A DNA stretch of 64,000 nucleotides. Source: Dactylosporangium siamense. GTDB lineage: Bacteria; Actinomycetota; Actinomycetes; Mycobacteriales; Micromonosporaceae. The notes beneath the pieces were generated by a model. That model ran no database searches and was not told where the DNA came from. It was given only the letters and a program-made list of their open reading frames with translations. Below are positions 61,876 through 64,000 of the stretch, piece by piece. Where the stretch lies: NCBI RefSeq assembly GCF_016862795.1, contig NZ_BONQ01000083.1, positions 1-64,000 of the forward strand, given 5' to 3'. The position numbers were made by a program, and so were the translations under genes. The first letter of the stretch is position 1; every line of letters starts with the position of its first letter.

Positions 61876-62728
61876 GTCCGCTCATGATGGACACGAGGTT
61901 GTCGGAGTTGAAGTCGTAGTTGTAGGCCTTGACGCTGGCGTACCACGACACCGACGTCGCACCGCTCACCGAGTCGATGTAGTTGGTGGTGGCGCCGTAG
62001 TTGGCATAACCGAAGACCGCGAACCAGTGGAAGATGTTGCTGTTCGGGTGCCCGGCCAGGTGCTTGCCGCCGACGACCTCGTAGGCGTCACCCGCGATCG
62101 GGTAGCCGTTGTCGATGTCGTGGGCGACGTTGCTCCGCCAGTTCGTCTTCTCGGTGGAGGTGGCCGAACCGTAGCCGTGAGGCACGTAGAACGACGTGTT
62201 CAGCTTGTAGTTGAGCGTGTCCCGCACCGGGTAGCCCGTCGGGGACGGCACGTTGGCGTTGATGCCCGACCACGCCGTCCCGTCCGCCTGGGTCGTCTTC
62301 ATCATGCTCGCCGCCTGCGACTGCGAGAAGGAGACACCCTTCGCGTTGAGCATGGCGGACACCATCGCCGGACCGCACCAGTAGTTGGTCTGCTGCGGCT
62401 GCTGCACGATGCTCAGGTTGTTGGCGCCGATGGAGTTCATCGGGGACACGCTGCTGGCCTTCTGCGCGCCGGCGGCGGCGAGCTTGTCCTTCTGGTGCTT
62501 GGCCGCGGCAGCCTCCTTGATCTTCGCGGCCTTCTTGTCCGCCGCCGACAGTGGCGTGTGCGGGTCCGTGTCGTGTGCCGCCTTGTACGCCTCCTCCTGC
62601 GCGTCGGACATGGTCGTCGCGCCGTCCTGGGCGGCCGCCGGGCTGGCCAGGCCGGCCACGGCGAGGGTGATCGCGACGCCTACCGCCGCGATTCGTGAGC
62701 CACGGATTCGACCGAGGGCACGGTGCAT
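61859..62728 (-). CDS. Secreted C39-family (papain-like) peptidase
   Basis: The 289-residue precursor has a signal peptide (about residues 1-33, S-P-A-A-A) and a lysine/alanine-rich helical linker (about 40-90). The C39 domain has Cys in T-N-Y-W-C-G-P-A (near residue 117), His in I-F-H-W-F-A-V-F-G-Y, and Asp in N-Y-I-D-S-V-S-G. All three catalytic residues are present. The ATG has a GGAGG ribosome site at six bases. Confidence 0.88.
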   Translation of the reverse strand: MHRALGRIRGSRIAAVGVAITLAVAGLASPAAAQDGATTMSDAQEEAYKAAHDTDPHTPLSAADKKAAKIKEAAAAKHQKDKLAAAGAQKASSVSPMNSIGANNLSIVQQPQQTNYWCGPAMVSAMLNAKGVSFSQSQAASMMKTTQADGTAWSGINANVPSPTGYPVRDTLNYKLNTSFYVPHGYGSATSTEKTNWRSNVAHDIDNGYPIAGDAYEVVGGKHLAGHPNSNIFHWFAVFGYANYGATTNYIDSVSGATSVSWYASVKAYNYDFNSDNLVSIMSGRGYIW

Positions 62729-62976
62729 CTCTTGCCTCCTACCCCGTCAGGGGATCGGGACCTTTTTCGGCGCCGGGCGCGATTCATCGCCGCCTGAACA
62801 CGACGATGATGCCGCCCGGTTCCGGACCGGAATTCCCCCACCGACATCGCCACGACAATGACCGTGGCGCGTGTCGAACCAGGTGACTGTCGACGTTGCC
62901 GAAAGCCGCCTCACGGCCTGAGATACGATGTGCGCACCTCACGCCGATTCCGTGCATGGGAGTGGTCGAGGGAGTC

Positions 62977-63005
62977 GGTCAGCGGCGCTTCCGACGCCGC
63001 TGACC
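62977..63005. terminator. Perfect 11-bp hairpin
   Basis: GGTCAGCGGCG and CGCCGCTGACC enclose CTTCCGA. No T-run follows on either strand, so terminator or RNA element cannot be separated. Confidence 0.5.
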
Positions 63006-63206
63006 GCAGACATTAGCAAGCTGCGCGGCCCGGACAAGGCCCTCGAAATCCCGCCGCGGCCGGTGGCTGTGTGCATTCCGTGACGGCCGGGACAGCGCTC
63101 TCTCAACCCGATCGGGTCCGGCTCACCAGTCGTCCCAGGTCATCCGGTTCGCCGCCCGGCCGGCCCGTCCCGCCGTGCGGTTACCCAGCGGAGGATCGAG
63201 CCCGAT

Positions 63207-63232
63207 GAACCTGGCGGGATCCCGCCAGGTTC
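63207..63232. promoter_or_regulatory. 26-bp perfect palindrome
   Basis: Arms GAACCTGGCGGGA and TCCCGCCAGGTTC meet at GGATCC with no spacer. It lies 141 bases past the stop of the small LuxR-type gene. A dimeric DNA-binding protein site is likely. Confidence 0.55.
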
Positions 63233-63372
63233 CGGACCGTCGATGGCGATCGGCACAATGTCCCTGTTCACAGGCGTTTGCCGGCCTGATGCCGGGCGGC
63301 TTCGTGAGCCGGCGCGCGGCACCGCCACGAGCCGCGGCCGCGGCTTGCGGCGGTGCCGCGCCGGCGCCGAGG

Positions 63373-63627
63373 CTAGGGCAGTCGCACGGTCTGCGGATGC
63401 CCGTCGGCGACGATCTGATGGTGCACGGACACCAGCCCGGCGCTGACGCTGAGACACCCGAGCTGGAAGCGGCTGGTCGCGCCGAGCTCCTCCGAGTAGG
63501 CGCTGATCCGACGCTGCACCGTGCGGACCCCGAGGTGCAGTTGCCGGGCAACCGCCTCATCCGTGAGTCCGGCCGCCAAAAGGGACAACACTGACTGTGT
63601 GGTGCTGTCGAATCGTATTTCGGGCAT
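63373..63627 (-). CDS. Small LuxR-type HTH protein
   Basis: The 84-residue product has a LuxR/FixJ-type HTH (V-L-S-L-L-A-A-G-L-T-D-E-A-V-A-R-Q-L-H-L) and R-T-V-Q-R-R-I, with no receiver domain. The ATG at 63627 has AGGTGA seven bases upstream. A longer frame to 63720 adds 31 residues without similarity. Confidence 0.75.
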   Translation of the reverse strand: MPEIRFDSTTQSVLSLLAAGLTDEAVARQLHLGVRTVQRRISAYSEELGATSRFQLGCLSVSAGLVSVHHQIVADGHPQTVRLP

Positions 63628-63949
63628 ACCGAAATCACCTGTACCCAATGCATTCCCCCGTGTGCTGTGACCTGATGCGCATGGCGGCGGCGCCATGGCC
63701 AAGGCAGTGATGGAGTCCAATCACCGCTCGGCACGAGGATTATTGCGGAAGAGATTCGCGGCAGCAAGAAGCGCCGTCCTCCGGCCGCCGACTGCTGACC
63801 AGCCGATACACCGGGTCGCCCGGCCGGTCAACAGCCGACCTCGTTTGGCCCCAGACGAACCGGGCGAGCAGATCGGGACGGCGCCACAGCGGCACCGCCT
63901 GTTACCGAGCCGGTGGCCCGGAAGCCCGGCTGGCCTAGGCTTCCACCTT
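63628..63949. other. Gap between the LuxR-type gene and a response regulator
   Basis: About 320 bases with no supported gene. It should contain promoters for both divergent neighbours. Confidence 0.4.
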
Positions 63950-64000
63950 GTGATCCGCGTGCTCATCGCCGACGACCAGCCGATGGTCCGGGCGGGGCTG
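63950..64000 (+). CDS. Response regulator, 5' end only (cut by the window)
   Basis: The GTG at 63950 opens V-I-R-V-L-I-A-D-D-Q-P-M-V-R-A-G-L, the start of a NarL/FixJ-type receiver domain with the paired acidic residues. The rest lies outside the window. Confidence 0.8.
   Translation, partial: MIRVLIADDQPMVRAGL

Larger units (their letters stand above)
62729..63372. other. Long intergenic region between peptidase and LuxR-type gene
   Basis: The 640-base stretch has no supported gene. It holds the hairpin at 62977 and the 26-bp palindrome at 63207. A promoter for the peptidase operon should lie in its first 200 bases. Confidence 0.5.

Noticed and set aside
62740-62960. Possible c-di-AMP (ydaO-type) riboswitch upstream of the C39 peptidase
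   Set aside because: Some pieces look similar on the minus strand (GATGAATCGCGCC, GGGGTAGGAGGC), and such switches precede wall hydrolases, but the core CCGAA and CAGCTAAC segments are missing.

Overview
The window is very GC-rich, with GTG/TTG starts, many ATGA/GTGA overlaps between neighbouring genes, a conservon-type operon (sensor ATPase, roadblock protein, DUF742 protein, small GTPase), SigE-type ECF sigma factors and an AICE-like tRNA attachment scar. Together these point to a filamentous actinobacterium, most likely of the Micromonosporaceae (Actinoplanes/Dactylosporangium-like). The assignment comes from gene content only.

Layout. 0-8 kb: a LysR regulator, a DUF998 membrane protein overlapping a short-chain dehydrogenase, and a minus-strand unit of secreted subtilase, GGDEF-EAL c-di-GMP enzyme and NRDE protein. 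8-17 kb: thioesterase/HxlR pair, two plus-strand glycosyltransferases (GT39 and GT2-GtrA) with related leaders, then a minus-strand block of crotonase, GCS2-type ligase, GT-A glycosyltransferase and an XRE-type HTH protein. 17-28 kb: acetyltransferase, DUF4407 membrane protein, GHL10 hydrolase-like protein, SPW protein, DedA-CsbD, two ECF sigma factors with partners, RluA pseudouridine synthase, YciI protein, TDT transporter and LysR. 28-37 kb: a minus-strand ABC import operon with two unrelated binding lipoproteins and a methyltransferase, divergent from a complete conservon. 37-47 kb: VapBC, tRNA-Arg(CCU), small secreted and stress proteins, DUF899 protein behind two CAACC-type operators, and a TerD-vWA protein next to a repeat protein built on an HPLLLAAL motif.

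47-52 kb is a rearrangement scar: an inverted 51-bp copy of the tRNA-Arg 3' half, a DUF4279 gene, a complete IS481-type element with a coupled passenger ORF, a truncated second IS copy, and a disrupted HTH gene. 52-59.7 kb is a nitrogen-uptake locus: urtABCDE (urea/short-chain amide ABC importer), an NCS1 permease and two overlapping TetR genes, with a four-half-site GlnR-like box upstream of urtA. 60-64 kb carries a W/C-repeat secreted protein, a C39 peptidase overlapping a lipoprotein, a small LuxR-type HTH protein, and the start of a response regulator cut by the window end.

The most unusual points are the HPLLLAAL repeat protein beside TerD-vWA, the DedA/CsbD in-frame nesting, the GlnR-like box, the inverted tRNA attachment scar, and short tandem repeats that grow out of the stop codon of three separate genes. 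No CRISPR array or rRNA was seen.
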